From Mrakia gelida (lineage: Eukaryota; Basidiomycota; Tremellomycetes; Cystofilobasidiales; Mrakiaceae), in contig BRON01000015.1 of the NCBI GenBank assembly GCA_024345305.1, forward strand, positions 806,001 to 870,000: a stretch of DNA of 64,000 nt, in the 5' to 3' direction. Of the stretch, positions 1 to 12,857 are shown one piece after another. The translations under genes and the position numbers were made by a program. The notes beneath the pieces are model-generated. The model had not been told where the DNA came from and searched no databases. It worked only from the letters and a program-made list of their open reading frames with translations. Numbering within the stretch: position 1 is the stretch's first letter; each line of letters begins with the position of its first letter.

Positions 1-35
1 TCCCTCGAGCTGACGCTCCTCCTCGCTTCCCCCAG

Positions 36-1742
36 TCATCGCCTCTTCCCTCTGCCCACCCAACTTCTCCCTTATCTTCTCCCTCGACCTCAACGTGCTC
101 CCCTGCTCATCAACTCAAGACGCCCAAAACCTCGTTTCTTCCATCTTCTCGTTCTACACCGAATCGGGAGGATCCCACGTCCTTCGATACGGTCGACATC
201 AGAAACCCGTTCTCAGCACCTTCGGAGGAGGCGCAGCCTCGTTCGGTGGACTCGGATGGGAAGGCCTGCTGGGGATGCTGAAAGAGAGAGGTTTGGAGGT
301 AGGTCTTACTTCTCGCGAGCAGACGTTTGCCTTCCTCTTGCTTTCGTGCGCTCACTTTCTTCGACGCGTCTCGTCACCTCTCAGGTCTTCTTCATCCCTT
401 CCTTCTTCCTTCCACCGAACGATATCATCAACAATCCTCTCATTGACGGAGGCTTCGCTTGGAACAACGGCTGGCCGTTGACGGACGCCCCTCTCTCGAA
501 GACGAAGGAGGACGAACCGTTCGTCAAGTCGGTCAGTTTCGTTTTGCGTTGTTCTTCTGTCGCGTGGCCGACGTTGGATTGATAATTCGCGTACAGGCTA
601 AACCTTACATGGCTGCCGTGAGCCCATGCTTCTTCACTCACTATGGGACGGAACCTCCTTGGGGCTGGAACAAGTTTGTCGTCTCGCTCGATCTCGTTCG
701 CTCGTCTCGCACCGTCTGAACCCTGAGCTGATAGTTTCGTCTCTTTCCTACAAACGCAGGAACTGGATCTGTATGTCTTTTCTCTCTCTTCCTTCTCTCG
801 ATGGGTGCTCGAAGCTGACTCGGTCGGTCGTTCGTTCCTCCTTTCAATAGACGCGTCGGACGATAACCTCTACGCAACGAGGTGGGAGCAGGTCCTCGCC
901 ATGAAGCCTGAGATGGTTCAGATTATCAGCTGGAACGACTTCGGAGAGAGGTAGGCCTCACTTTTTATCTCCTCCATCCGTCTCGAAGACGAGACACCAA
1001 GGTGGCGAGAAATCGAAACTCACGCGTCCGTTTGACGGTTCGTTTCTTCCTTCTCAGCCACTACATCGGACCGGTCGAGGGCTCTCAGCCCGGCTCAGAA
1101 AGTTGGACGGACGGGATGAGCCATGAGGGATGGTTGGAGTTGACGAAGTGGTTCGTTGGGAGGTACAAGGGCGAGAGCAAGGAGGTGAGCAGTTTTGTTC
1201 GAGTTTGGGCATCTTGCCTGCCTTTCTCGGGCAAATAGGACCTGATCTTCCATTCCCTCCAGGCCACCGAAAAGAAAATCATCTTCGCACATCGACCTCA
1301 CCCAGCCCTCATGGAACCAACCGAAGATCGCGTCGGGCGTCCCGCCAACTCCCATCGCGTTCGTCCACGTCTCTCCTCTTCTCCTCTTGTGTCAGCTCAC
1401 TCCCATCCTCCCTTTGTCTTATTCTCCTCCCAGGCTCAAGATCTCATCTCCTTCACCTCCCTTCTCGCCCACTCCTCAACCACCCTAACCCTCACGCACA
1501 CGTCCTCCTCTCCAACCTCCCTCCCCTCGACCCGCACCCTTCCCCTCCCCAAAGGCGCCTCCCATTTCACCGTCCCCTTCCTCCCAGGCTCCTACACCTT
1601 CTTCGTCTCCAGAACTCACAAGGGTGGCGAGGAAAGAGAGATAGGAAGAGCTACAACGACGGTCCAAGGGGACGAGTTCGACGGTGGGGAGTGCAGGAGG
1701 TTCAACTTCAACTTCACGACGGGGGTGATTCGGATTTGCTAG
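36..1742 (+). CDS. GH71 alpha-1,3-glucanase (mutanase), 5' partial
   Basis: Secreted-type glycoside hydrolase of family 71, which cuts alpha-1,3-glucan in fungal walls. The N-terminus lies before the window: bases 1-35 read as an intron tail with a CTGAC branch site, and the first exon starts at 36. Joined exons are 36-298, 385-531, 597-673, 760-770, 851-950, 1058-1184, 1263-1358 and 1434-1742. Family-like stretches in order are LIFSLDLNVLPC, the FAWNNGWP segment, KPYMAAVSPCFFTHYG and QIISWNDFGESHYIGP, then a beta-rich C-terminal part ending in FNFNFTTGVIRIC. Seven in-window introns keep the frame. The 11-nt exon at 760-770 is needed to join GWNKNW to IYASDDN. Family assignment rests on these motifs and is firm; substrate specificity is inferred from the family. 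Confidence 0.9.
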
Positions 1743-1946
1743 GCTTTCCCATCGCCCTCAGTACGATCACATGACGTCTGCCTGATTGTATCGCGTTTCG
1801 TTTCGTTGGGGAAGCGGCAGGAACAAGTGTACGAGAGGGACGCGTCGTTTTCGATTCGGTCGACCGGCGAACCCCTCCCATCCTCTCTCCCTCCTCTTGC
1901 ATTCCATCTCAACTCTTCCCACCATCTCATCTCAACCTTTCAAGCG

Positions 1947-4900
1947 ATGATAGTAACAGAACCCTCTCCTCTCAAGTTCCAGTGAGTTTTTCCGCTCTCC
2001 TATTTTTCTTCTTCTTGTTTGGGTCCAGACCGCGAGAGCACGAGGTCGAGCTCGAAGCTGGAACTCCCTCCAAACGGCCATCACTCCTTCTCCTCCCCTC
2101 CTCCCCCTTTGGATGCCTCTTAGCATGTGCATACCGTTCGCCCCTGCACCTTCTCGTAGCCTTTCTTTGACATCTACTGACTTGCTTTGTTGATTGGGAT
2201 CTCTACCAGATTGAACCACGAGTCGAAGCTCATCTCGGATTGCTGTAAGCTCGCTCCCTCCCTTCTCCCCTCCCTTCTCGCCGCTCTTCGCTCTCGTTCT
2301 GACTTCTCCCTTGCTTTCGCTCGTATGATGGCAGACCCGAAATCGAAACTCTTACCTTCTCTGGCTCCCGACTTCAAGCCCAACTCTCAGGAGCTTTCTC
2401 GGTTGACGTATACGGCGAGCAACAAGCCTGGACGGTTGAACAAGCTCGGAGAGGAGCTGGAGAAGAGAGCTAAGAAGGAGAGTGTTAAAGCGGGTTATAA
2501 TCTTAGGAGTAGAGCGTGAGTACTGTCTTCTATATGTCTACTTAGGCTGGGGGCTAGGAGGGTAGGATGGGAGAAGGGAGAAGGGAGGGAGGGAGGGAGA
2601 GAGAGAGAGAGCATGACGAGCTGACGAGCTTCGTTTCGTTCTCCTTCACAGCTCCTTCCTGCTCACTCTTTACATCCTCAAAGCTCTCTGTACAGAGTGT
2701 AGGAGGGACCTGGCTCTCTTCTCGTCGTCGGTGATCAAGTGTGTCGACTACGCTCTGGATGTCAAGGTCGCCGGAGAAGCAGGGAAGCAGTCCGAGGGAA
2801 GGGATCTCGAGATCCTCGCTAGAGCGGGAACAGTCGTGAGTCTTCTCTCTATACATCTCCCTGGTACTTGAGAGGACGTACAGGAGCGGAAGAAGAGGAC
2901 GAGCGAGAGCTGATGCAGGTGCTGCTCTTGGACGAGTCAGTTCTCAGCCTTCACGACCTACACCGATGGATCCCAAATCGACGACACCGTCACCACCCTC
3001 TACCTTCGAGTCCTCAAGAAGTTCGCAGACCTCGCCGTATCTCCTTCGTCGTTGGGTGATGCCGAGACTAGGACTAGGTGCGTAGTTGGTTGGAAGCTCT
3101 GCCGGCAAGGAGGTGCGAGCTCGGACCGAAGCTGACCTTATCCCTTCCTTTCCCTCCCTCCCTTCTTCAGAGCTCGCCTGATCGGACTCGCCGCCATCTC
3201 CTCCGCCGCCACCTCGGACGCTCTCTACGCTTCGGGACAGTACAAGGAACAGATCTTCATCATCGTTCCAGCTCTGCTGGCATGCTTCTATCAGACGGAG
3301 GTGGCTTCGCTTGAGGAACAGTGAGTTGAGCTTCGCTTTCGACGACCTCGGACCTCGTCCTCTTTCATTGACTCTGGCTTCGCTTCTTCGCTCGTTCAGA
3401 TGCCAAGGAGGACTCGAATCCTACGCTCGTCAATCCGATACCTCCCCTTACTTCACCGACTCCCTCCCCAACCGTCCTCCTCTCGAGAAACGACGAGCGA
3501 AGTCGATCCACGCGCACGTTGACGGAGAGGAGGGTCCTTCGAACTCGGAGGTTTCCATCGCCGCCGTCAGGACGTTCCGAGCTCTCTGTGGCATGGCCTC
3601 TGGTGTCCAAGTCAGGATCCTCGTCTCGGAACCCGTCGTCGACTTCGTGGATGCGTTGGACAGGAAGGGAACGTCCTGGAGCGACATGGAGAGCTGGTGC
3701 TCGTGGCTCGGGAACTCGATCTGCGCTTGGACTCAACTCCAGTACCGATACGTCGTCCTCACCACCCTCGTCGAAACCCTCGTGGATACGTCGGACTCGT
3801 CGAAATCGAAGTCGAAACCTCTCACCCTCGTCAAGATGATCACCACCCTCCTCAACTCCAAGATGACCCTCATCGGAGTCGCGACGAGCGAAACTCAAGC
3901 GTCCCTCATCGGACTGGTCCTTCGAAGAGTCAAGGTCGACCCGAGGGATCCCATCCTCCCAGTCCTCGTCGAGAGCATCGGAGCTCTAGGAGGAAAGCAC
4001 CTGTACTACGCGGATCAGGTCGGAGATCAGGTCGAGGAACTTGCAGGTCGGATCGGAGGCATCCTCGCGTCGATGGGATCAGCAGGAGAGTCGGAAGAGT
4101 CAGATCCAAGACCGGTCGCAGCTAGGAACGAGAGCCTTCGAGCTCTCCTCGCGTGTTTGGGAGCCATCTTGAACGTCGCTGGAGATCGAACGGGAGCGTC
4201 GTCGGCGGTCAGCCTCGCAGGACCAGGAACCCCAGCAGGAGATCACCTCCCTCCTCCTCCTTCGATACGATCAGCAACAGGTCCCTCTACGCCGTCAGGA
4301 GATAGGAAGGTCCCCAAGCTCGAGTCGTCGTCGGCGGTCAGGAATCGAGTCACTCCCGAGGCGCTCCAGGAGACGATCCCACTCCTCTTCAGCACCGACT
4401 ACTCCCTCCGAGCTTCCTACGCCGCCGTCCTCACCTACTTCATCTCCCAGGAGATCGAAGCCACCCCTCTCGGAGCTCCCACCTCGTCGAACAAGTCGGA
4501 ACCGACGGAACCCAGTCGTCCAGGACTCGCTCCTCTCTCCAACAACCTTCCCTCCGGAGTCGACGCGCCTCTCATGAGGTTCCTCAACGCGCTCAACGCT
4601 GCCATCTTCGTTCTCCTCCTCTCTCCTCACCTCGGTCAACGCTCACACCGCTACCAATCCACCAACAACTCGTCGCCTTCGAGTCCCCCGTCGGAAACAG
4701 GGGACGCGTCTGGATCGTCGGCTCTTCGAACTTCGGCCAGCAAACCTCACCTCCTCTCCCACAACCAAAACACCCCACCGAGATCAACCATGCTCGCTCT
4801 TCTTCCCTCCCTCCATCCTCACCCCGTCTCCTCGTCCCTCGCCAAATCGTCAGCAACCCTCTCGGACTTCTCCAACGTCAAGATGGTCCTGGCTGCAGCT

Positions 4901-6289
4901 CTTCGTCGACTCCCTATCGCTGCCATCCTCGCGACGGTTCCCATGCTGCTCGCTCTCGAGCACGAGCTTCACGGAGAGGCGGCTTTGTCGGCGGAGAGGA
5001 TTGCTGCTTCCGAGGAGCTCATCAACTCGTTCTGGACGACCATCGGAGAGACTTGGATTGATGGGTGGGCGACGGATCCAGAGAACGTCAGTCGAGTCGA
5101 TCCCTCCAGTTTCTTCCTTCCGCCCATCCATGTTGTCGAAAACTGACCTTTCCATTTGTGCTCGTCCCACAACAGATCCTCTCCTCGCCAACCACGCTGT
5201 CGATCATTCCTCCTTCCTCCCTCCCTCCCATCGAACTCCTCTCATCCTCCTCGACCTCACCCACCCCCTTCCCCGAACCAACAACGAGCGAGACTCTCCA
5301 GACCCCCAAGAAGGATCGATCCAACCTCATTGCCGCTCTGGCTTCGTCGAGGAGATTGCAAGAGGGATCGTGGTTGGACAAGGAGGCTCTGCAGAAGAGG
5401 TTGACGAAGGGTTGGACGGTTGAAAGTGCGTTGTTCGAGTGTGAGTCTTCTCTCTACGCGTGATATGTCTCGAGGAAGACGACCGAGTGGGGTGGGACGT
5501 CAACTGACTGATTCGCCTTCGTTTGACCTTAGCCGTCGAGCGATTCTCGACCTTCGACGTTCGACCCGAACCAGGAGGAGAGTCCCCGCTCCTCAAGATC
5601 TCCAACGCGTTGATGCACATCGACAACGCCTCGCTCCAGAGCTTCGCTCGAGGTGAGAGTACTTCCAACGGGAAGACGGTCGGAGTTGGAGAGCTGAGAG
5701 AAGCTCTTGGTGGTGAGTCGCGTCGTCCTCTTGCCATCCTTCCCTCACTGCTTCTGCTCTTCCTTCCTTCCTCCCTTTCTCATTCACTAACCTACCTCCC
5801 TTCCTCCTGCTTCTCCCCTTCTCTCGCAGGTCGCTCCTCCATGTCAACAACCAACCTCGGCCGCTCTCCCTCCGTCTCAACAGCAGGAACCCAACATCTC
5901 GCGACCCAATCCCTTCGACGAACAACCCTCATCACCGCCTCGGATCCCACCCCTTCAGCGCCTCTCGGTGAAACCAACTCCATCCTCGGAAGCAGACGAA
6001 CGCTCAAGAGCGGAGAAGTGTCGGACGTGTTCAGGAAACTTGGGATCGGGAAGGATGGGAAGCTCGGCGGGTCGAACGCGAGTGGAGGAGGAGCGGGAGC
6101 AGGGTCGACGAGGAAGAGTCGATTCGCAGTCCCTGCGCTGCCTAGTAGCAGTAGTCAGACGACGACTCCAACGGGGAAGGTGGAGCTTGGGTGAGTTCGG
6201 TCGTTCGTTATGATTTCACTTTTCTTCGAGAAAGAGAGAGCTGACTTCCGTCGCGTCTTTCCTGTTCGAGCAGCGCGACGATCGCCTAA
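1947..6289 (+). CDS. EFR3: EFR3, plasma-membrane anchor of the PI4-kinase complex
   Basis: EFR3 proteins are palmitoylated armadillo-like scaffolds that recruit the Stt4/PI4KA-Ypp1/TTC7 complex to the plasma membrane for PI4P synthesis (family knowledge). Eleven exons (1947-1981, 2210-2244, 2335-2515, 2652-2835, 2941-3077, 3171-3320, 3400-5086, 5176-5440, 5533-5712, 5830-6190, 6274-6289) sum to 3231 nt, giving 1076 residues. The N-terminus carries the family hallmark: a PKSKLLPSL segment, then KPNSQELSRLTYTASNKPGR and a helical repeat region (LITLYILKALCTECRRDL). After residue 240 comes a long ARM-like region, then a disordered Ser/Thr/Gly-rich tail of about 250 residues. The start is the ATG at 1947, whose 35-nt exon splices in frame. 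The last coding exon is only 16 nt. It lies about 200 bp downstream of the GH71 gene on the same strand. Confidence 0.9.
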
Positions 6290-6866
6290 TCTTCGCAAGT
6301 AACAGCGCTCATATCTACACTCATCTCCTTAGCTGCCATCACATCTCTCCACCCTCCATCTCCTCGTACACAAAACCACAGTCCTTTGATTCGTTTCTCT
6401 CCGTCCTTCGCGTTTCGTTTTCGCCTTTCGTCCGTCGTTCCGTCTCTTCTGATTCCATACCCTCGTTCGTCGTAATTTCTATTCACGTCGTCATAATGAA
6501 AGATAACGAGCGAGCGAGGAGAGAATGGAAGCAGCGGACGATCGATCGATCATCGACGCGTGTCAACGCGAACGACACTTTATATAGTCCCTTGAGCTTC
6601 GACTTCAGCACAAAAAATGACAGATCGTCTATCTCCAACGGGAGACGACCCCAGCTCAACCAGCTCAGGACACCGTGACTTGAACCCTACGACTCCAGAG
6701 ATATGCACATGGACTCCAGAAACTTCTCGAGGCAACATCAGTGAGGGCCAGCTCTTACATTAGCTGGTCTAACGTCTTCTTACTATTGAGGTAATTCAAG
6801 ATCGCAAGCGCATTATCATCTTGTAAGTGGCGAGGGGTCGAAAGGAGGCGAGGGTGAGAGCTGGGA
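6290..6866. other. Convergent intergenic region, EFR3 / histone deacetylase
   Basis: The 3' ends of two convergent genes meet here. No ORF with fungal codon bias or splice structure was seen. It contains repeat copy A (6651-6790, minus orientation). A short AT-rich stretch, ttatatag, lies near 6581. Confidence 0.6.
6651..6790 (-). repeat. Short dispersed repeat, copy A (A/B-box-like)
   Basis: Read on the minus strand it matches the plus strand at 14083-14215 in order and spacing: a CAATAG-aAGAAGA block, GACcAGCTgA, GAGCTGGCCCTCACTG, CTCGA, CTCTGGa-GTCG, and GGTTCAAgtCACGGTGTCCTGAGCT. The distance from GAGCT to the TTCAA of the B-box-like motif is the same in copies A and B: TTC begins at base 71 counted from the g of gagct. 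GGTTCAAGTC resembles a tRNA B box and TGGCCCTCACTG resembles an A box. The flanks cannot fold as a tRNA acceptor or T stem, so it is not a tRNA gene. Confidence 0.6.
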
Positions 6867-8720
6867 TCATGTTGTCGCTCGAATCCTGTCTGCGAGGACG
6901 GCGAAGGTTCTGCAGACCTCGTCGAGGTATTCGGGAGAGTTGAGGTCTCGCATGTTTCCTGAGGAACGAAAGGAAGGGGCGTGGGTCAGAAGAGGAGCTC
7001 GAGTGGGGTATGAGGGAGGAGAGAAGAAGCGAGAGCGAGACGACTCACCGACGGGAACTTCGAGATCGAACGAAGGAGCGAAGGTCTCCCAGTCCTCGTC
7101 GGCGATTTCTTCTTCTGGGATTGGGGTTTTGGGATCCAAAGGAGGTCGACCGAGAGCGATGGAGGTGAAGTTGGCGAAAGCTCGAGCGGCGTTGGGATGG
7201 CTGTAGCCTCCTATTTGATCGAAGGGAAAGAAGCGAGGGAACGAGACGCGTCGACGAAGGTCAGCTCGCGGTTTCCCTTCCCCGCCTCTGACTCGAGCAG
7301 TATCCAACGGCGAGAGACGGTGAGGTGAAAAGACTCACCTCCTCCAAGTAAAACCTTCCCACGTATCCCATCCTCCCACTCAACCACTCTCCTCACACAC
7401 CAACCCAGCTCTCCCTCCTCCTCGCTCGCTCCGAGATTCCAAACTCCCTTCCCATCCCCTGCCATTCCATCAACTCCGCAACAAACGACCACCCAATCGG
7501 GCTTCCAGCTCGTCCGAATCTTCTCCACGCAGTCCTCCCAGACCCTCTTCAGCGACGAAGCACCGGTGCCGACTTGGAGAGGAAGGGAGAGGGTGTGTGG
7601 GTGAAGGGCGTCGACGGGCGTGAGCGAGGAGAGCGGCGAGGAAGGAAAGAACCCGGGAGCGTGGTGGTGGATGGAGAGGGTAAGGACTTGAGGAGTCCCT
7701 TGAGGTGGTTTGGAAGTGGTGGTGGGAGTGGTGGGCGACAAAGGCGAAAGAAACGCGTTCGCGACTCCGTCTCCGTGATGAACGTCGAAGTCGAGGTAGA
7801 GGATCCGAGGTTTCCGAGTCTTCTGTGGACGATCGTCCTCCATCTGCGGGTCCGATAATGGTGAGTTCGGGATTGAGATCCGTTGTTGAAGGAGGGAGAG
7901 AACGACCAAGACCGCGTCGTTGATATAGCAGAACCCGCTCGCTGCTTCCCTCCGACCGTGATGCCTTCCTCCGTCCCAGCAGATGGCTACGTCCGAAGAT
8001 CCATCTTTGACGGCTTGAGCGGCGGCCAGAGCTCCTCCGGCGAGAGTGAGGACGTAGGAAGCGAGGGAGGGGAACGGTGGGGAGTCGTCGAGTAGGCCGA
8101 ACTTTTGGAGGGAGAGGAGTTTGCGAGCGACGTTGGAGAGGGGAGGAGGATTCGGTTTCGAGCGTTTGTTTTTGGGAGGGGAGGAGGAGTCGCTTTCGTC
8201 GTCCGAGGAGGAAGACTGGGAGGAGGAGGAAGACGAGGGTGAGGAAGGTGGGGAGTTGGTGGGCGAGACGATGGTTTTGGGCGAAAGGAGGACGTCTGGG
8301 AAGAAGGATTCGATCAGAAGGGCACGATGAGACGCGTAGAAGCCAGAGTTTAGACTTACCGACATAGTCTAGATCGTGAAAGCGTCCTAAGTCCTTCCTT
8401 CCGACCTTGAGAGGAGCGAGGACCGTCGCTCGAGGAGGATCTGGTTCGCCTCCTTCTGCTTCTTCTCGGCCATCCTGATCCTCGACGTCGTCGTCGCTCA
8501 GAAGGCCAAGTGCCCTGACCAGATCGTGTACGAGTCGAGATCGTCCGATGTTAGAAGGGAGTTGAGAGGCGAGGGAAGTGAGGGACGGAGAGGTAACGTA
8601 GGACACTCGACGAGGAGGTGGAGGAGGCGGCGGAGGAGGAGGGAGGAAAGACGCCGTTGTAGGGATCGCTGGAGGTTGATCCGAGTCGGAGAGGGGAGCT
8701 GGAGGTTCAGATGTATCCAT
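6867..8720 (-). CDS. Class I (Hos1/HDAC8-like) histone deacetylase
   Basis: Zinc-dependent lysine deacetylase acting on histones or other nuclear substrates. Four exons (8720-8360, 8295-7339, 7210-7049, 6958-6867) total 1572 nt, giving 523 residues. After a Pro-rich start with a poly-Pro run comes FHDLDYVDVLLSP. The catalytic core follows: GGRHHGRREAASGFCYIND (active-site His pair), LDFDVHHGDG (zinc ligands Asp and His), CCGVDGMAGD (third metal Asp), and GGGGYSHPNAAR with the catalytic Tyr, a motif assembled across an intron. All key residues are present, so it should be active. A Ser/Asp-rich low-complexity insertion of about 40 residues separates the N-terminal segment from the core, and another lies after the VHHGDG motif. 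It diverges from SEY1 with only 175 bp between start codons. The exact Hos class is uncertain. Confidence 0.9.
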
Positions 8721-8895
8721 GGTAGAGACTGGTACACTTTTGAGATCAGAAGGTTGAGAAGAGACTCGTCGCTGGCTGCTTCTCTTTTGGATGAGCTTGA
8801 GTTTCGCTCCTTCCTCCTCCCCGACCCCTTAACCGTCACGACCCCCCTTCCTCCCTTCGCGTCGCCTCCTCCCCCCCTCCCCTCCCTTCTCGGCT
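8721..8895. promoter_or_regulatory. Bidirectional promoter, histone deacetylase / SEY1
   Basis: Only 175 bp separate the two divergent start codons, so the 5' UTRs and core promoters of both genes must share this segment. It is CT-rich toward SEY1 (runs of ccccctcc near 8870). No clear TATA box was seen. Confidence 0.6.
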
Positions 8896-11800
8896 ATGAA
8901 TCTCAACGTATCAGCCGCTCAGGACGCTCTCTCTCATCCCTCAGCCGCCCTCCAAGATCTTCTCTCGAACGCTTCGCCTGAAGCTCAGTCCGCTCTTCAA
9001 GAGGCGAGGTCGAGCCTCGTCGGAGATGGAGCACCCGTCGTCAACGGACAGCAGAGATCAGAAGGAGAGAGAGTTCAAGTAGTAGACGAGGAGAAAAAGT
9101 TTAGGTGAGCCTCTTGCTTCTCTCTATATCTCGCCCGTAGAAGCAGAGGCAAGACGACGAGCTCACCTCTCACCCTCCCTCCTCTCCTCCTCTTCCATGA
9201 CGAGCAGCAAGGAACTTAGCCCTGCTATCAAACGATGGGGTCTCTTGGACAAAGGTTTCGGCTACGACGTTGTAGCAGTATTCGGATCACAGTCAACTGG
9301 AAAGAGTCAGTTCCATCGACCAGCTTTCGTGACGATGGGAGAGGGAAGAGAGACAAGAGCTCGAGCTGAACCCCTCCCCTTCCTTCCCTCTCCTTTTCTT
9401 GCTTCTCGCACGACTGTTTCCTCCTCAGGTACCCTTCTCAACAGACTTTTTGGAACCAGCTTCGATGTCATGGACGAGAAGGCTCGTAAACAGACAACCA
9501 AGGGTTCGTTTTCGTTCCCTCTCGTTGCCATCTTCCCTCGATACATCGAAGGCTCGACCTGACCGTCGCTTTCGCCCTCGCTCGTCTCAGGTATCTGGAT
9601 GTGCAAAGCCAAGGAGCACCCTATCATGGTCATGGATGTAGAGGGAACGGATGGGAGAGAACGAGGAGAGGATCAGGTCAGTCGTACCAGCTCAATCCCC
9701 ACTTCATTCTCGAAGCTCAAGCTCACCCAACGGTCGGACCTCTCCTCTTCCCTCTCCAGGACTTCGAGCGTAAATCAGCCTTGTTCTCGCTCGCTTCATC
9801 GGAGGTTCTTCTCGTCAACTTATGGGAGCATCAAGTGTACGTTCGATATCTGCTTCTTCTCGTTCTGCCCTCGTCTCGTTCAGTTCTCGTCGTCCGCTGA
9901 CCTCGTCGTTCTCGTTTCTCCAGCGGTCTCTACCAAGGAGCCAACATGGGACTTCTCAAGACCGTGTTCGAAGTCAACCTCGGTCTCTTCGGTGCTACTC
10001 GAGGAGGGTAAGTTCGGTGTCTCTCCAATCGATCTCGAATGAGCTCACTTCTGACTCCTTCCTCTCCCTTCGCGTCCCCAGTGGAAAGGAAAAGACTCTC
10101 CTCATGTTCGTCATTCGAGATCACGTCGGATCTACTCCTATGAGCAACCTGGAGTCTACTCTCACTCAGGACATGGAGAAGATCTGGTACTCTCTCGCCA
10201 AGGTTCGTCTCAGCATCGTCGACAGCTCTCCCATCCTCGACATTTCTCGCGTCGCTGATTCCCCTTCGTTCTCCTCTTGACACCAGCCCGAGGCTCTTCA
10301 GAACGCTCAGCTCACGGACTACTTCGATCTCGCCTTCACCGCTCTCCCTCACAAGGTTCTCATGCCTGAGAAGTTCGAGGACGCTGTCAAGGATCTCAGG
10401 AAGCGATTCGTCGATCGAACGAGGGAGGACTTCGTCTTCAAGCCCGCGTACCACAAGAGGATCCCAGCCGATGGAGTTGCGTTCTACATGGAAGGAATTT
10501 GGGTTAGTACATTTCTCGATCGCTTTCACAGCCGACGAGACGTCGCCTCTGCTTGAGTCTCGAAAGCAAGAGCTGTCGAACTGACGCGTTCGACTCTGCG
10601 TTTCGTCCCAACAGGAGCAAGTCCAGTCTAACGCCGACCTCGATATCCCTACCCAGCAAGAGCTACTCGCTCAGTTCCGATGCGATGAGATCGCTACGGT
10701 CGCCATCGATGCCTTCCTCGCCAACCTCAAAGGAGTCAAGCGACCAGTCGAGACGGGTCAGGTTCTCGAGGGTTTGGGAGGGATGTTGGCTGAGTGGAAG
10801 GCTTTGGCTCTGAGTGGGTTCTCCTTGTTCTTCTTCGTCCTATTTGCTCGTCAAATCATGAGTAAAAGCGAAGAATGCTGACTCCTGTTCTCGCTCGTCG
10901 TTCCGTTTTGCTCAGCTCACTTCGACCGAGACGCGTCTCGATACCACGCTGGAGTCTACCAACGGAAGCGAACCGACCTCGTCGCCAACCTCGACTCTTC
11001 GCTCTCTCCCATCTTCCTCGGTCACATCAAGAACCTTCACAAGTCGGTCGTTCGAGACTTCAAGGGAGAATTGCTCGACGCTCTCAAGGGAAAGGAGTAC
11101 GACTTCGGAGACGTGGTCACGAAGGGACGAGCGAAGGCCGAGAAGACGTTCGTCGATGGAGCTGAGGGTGAGTTATAGTCTCGTTGGTGTCGGTTTGCCA
11201 TGGTCAAGTTGTTTTCGAGCCGCTGACGTGCTTTTCTCGTTCGATTTTGCAGAGGTCAAGCTGAAGGAGACGGACTGGCAGTACGAGGACGAGTACGAGC
11301 TCCTCAAAGAGGACATCACTCTCATCGCCGACCAGTGTCGTTCGGACGAGACCAAGAAGATGGTCAACGTGATCGAGGTCAGCTCGCTCTTCGATTCGGA
11401 GCGCGACGATTGGGACGCGTCGAGCTGACCTTGTCCTTCCCTCCCCTCCTTCTCTTCTGTTTTTCAGCGAAACGTCAAGAAGCAGCTCGCCGAGCCCATC
11501 GAATTCCTTCTCAACAAACCTACCGAGGACATGTGGGACAAGATCCTCGCTCAGTTCAAGGAGACCCTGGATCGAGCTGAGGGAACCTACCTCGCGAAGG
11601 CGAAGAGTGAGTTTCAATTGATCTTCTCTGCCGCATCAACCTTCCAGCCTTTAGGCTGTTTCGTCGAAACCTAGCTGACCGTCCACTTGCTCTACTCCCA
11701 GGCTTCAACTGTACCGAAACCGAGAACGTCACCTCTCTCGCCACTCTTCGTCGACGGTCGTGGCTCGCTCTTCGAGCGAAGGTCGACGAGCAGACGGCCG

Positions 11801-12857
11801 ACACCGTCCTTCTCAGCAAACTGCGATCCGCCTTCGAAGAGAGGTTCCGATATGACGAGCAGGGTGTTCCGAGGGTTTGGAAGCCGGAGGACGATATCGA
11901 CGCCGCTTTCAAGAAGGCGAAGGACGAGGTGAGTCTTCGCTTCCCTTTCTCGTTCAACCTCTCGTCTCCTCGTCCTTTCGTTCGCTTCGACTGACGAATT
12001 CCCTTCACTTCTCGTCCCTCCTTCTTGTCGTCTCTGATTGGACTCGAAACAGACCCTCGTTCTCCTCCCAATCTACTCCAACATCGCTCCTACCAACTCC
12101 TCTCTCATCCCATCCAACATCCCCTCCGACACTCCCGAATCCTCCCTCTCCGACCCCGATCTCGAGTTCGACTTCACCCAGTCTCTGGTCGTTCTCTCGC
12201 CAACCAAGTCGGTCGACATCGAGGGACGGTTCCGACGAGAAGCCGACGCGTTGTTCGTCGAGGCGAAGAGGAGTTTGGTCGTCTCTCACGCGACGATCCC
12301 TGTTTGGGTTTGGGGAGCTCTCTGCTTGCTGGGGTACGTTTCTTCTCCTCTCCTCTCCCCCGATCCTCTCTTCGTTCGCTTATTTCTTCGACTTCCTGCT
12401 TCGCCGCTGACCCTTCCGTCCCTCTCTTCCCTTCTCGTCGCGTCGTCTCTAGATTCAACGAGTTCATGGCCGTCGTCACCAACCCTCTCTACTTCACAAC
12501 CCTCCTCATCCTCATCGTCTCCGCCTACTTCACCCACCGATTCGGCCTCTCGGGTCCTCTCATCCAAGTCGTCGGAACAGTCTACAAAGAGGTCCACCGA
12601 CAAGCCGTCGAGAAGCTCAAGGAGGCTTTCGCGCCGGATCACCACCACTCGGGCGAGGTCTACCCTCTAGAGAAGGTCGACCCGAGACTCGTACCTGCTC
12701 CTGGAGGATCGTCGCTGGGAAGTGGCTTGGTGAGTCTCTCGCTCTGCTTTTGTTGGGAGCTTCGCCGGTCGAAGAAGAGGGACGACGCGACGAGAGGCTG
12801 ACCGACCTTTCGCTTTCGTCTCTCGACTCGTAGGATGCCGAGAGTCTGGAACAGTAG
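8896..12857 (+). CDS. SEY1: SEY1, ER membrane-fusion GTPase (RHD3/atlastin-like)
   Basis: Dynamin-like GTPase that drives homotypic ER fusion and builds three-way tubule junctions. The GTPase domain is spread over several exons: [13 protein letters not shown] (P-loop, split by an intron inside the Ser codon), KQTTKGIW (switch I), [10 protein letters not shown] (G3) and the FVIRDH segment (G4-like). A long helical-bundle middle region follows, then two adjacent C-terminal hydrophobic segments ([17 protein letters not shown] and [17 protein letters not shown]) forming the usual hairpin, and a short amphipathic tail ending in GLDAESLEQ. The start at 8896 gives [12 protein letters not shown]; the first intron is 9105-9207. 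More than ten short introns carry CTGAC branch sites. Its length of roughly 830 residues fits the family. The identity is secure. Confidence 0.95.
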
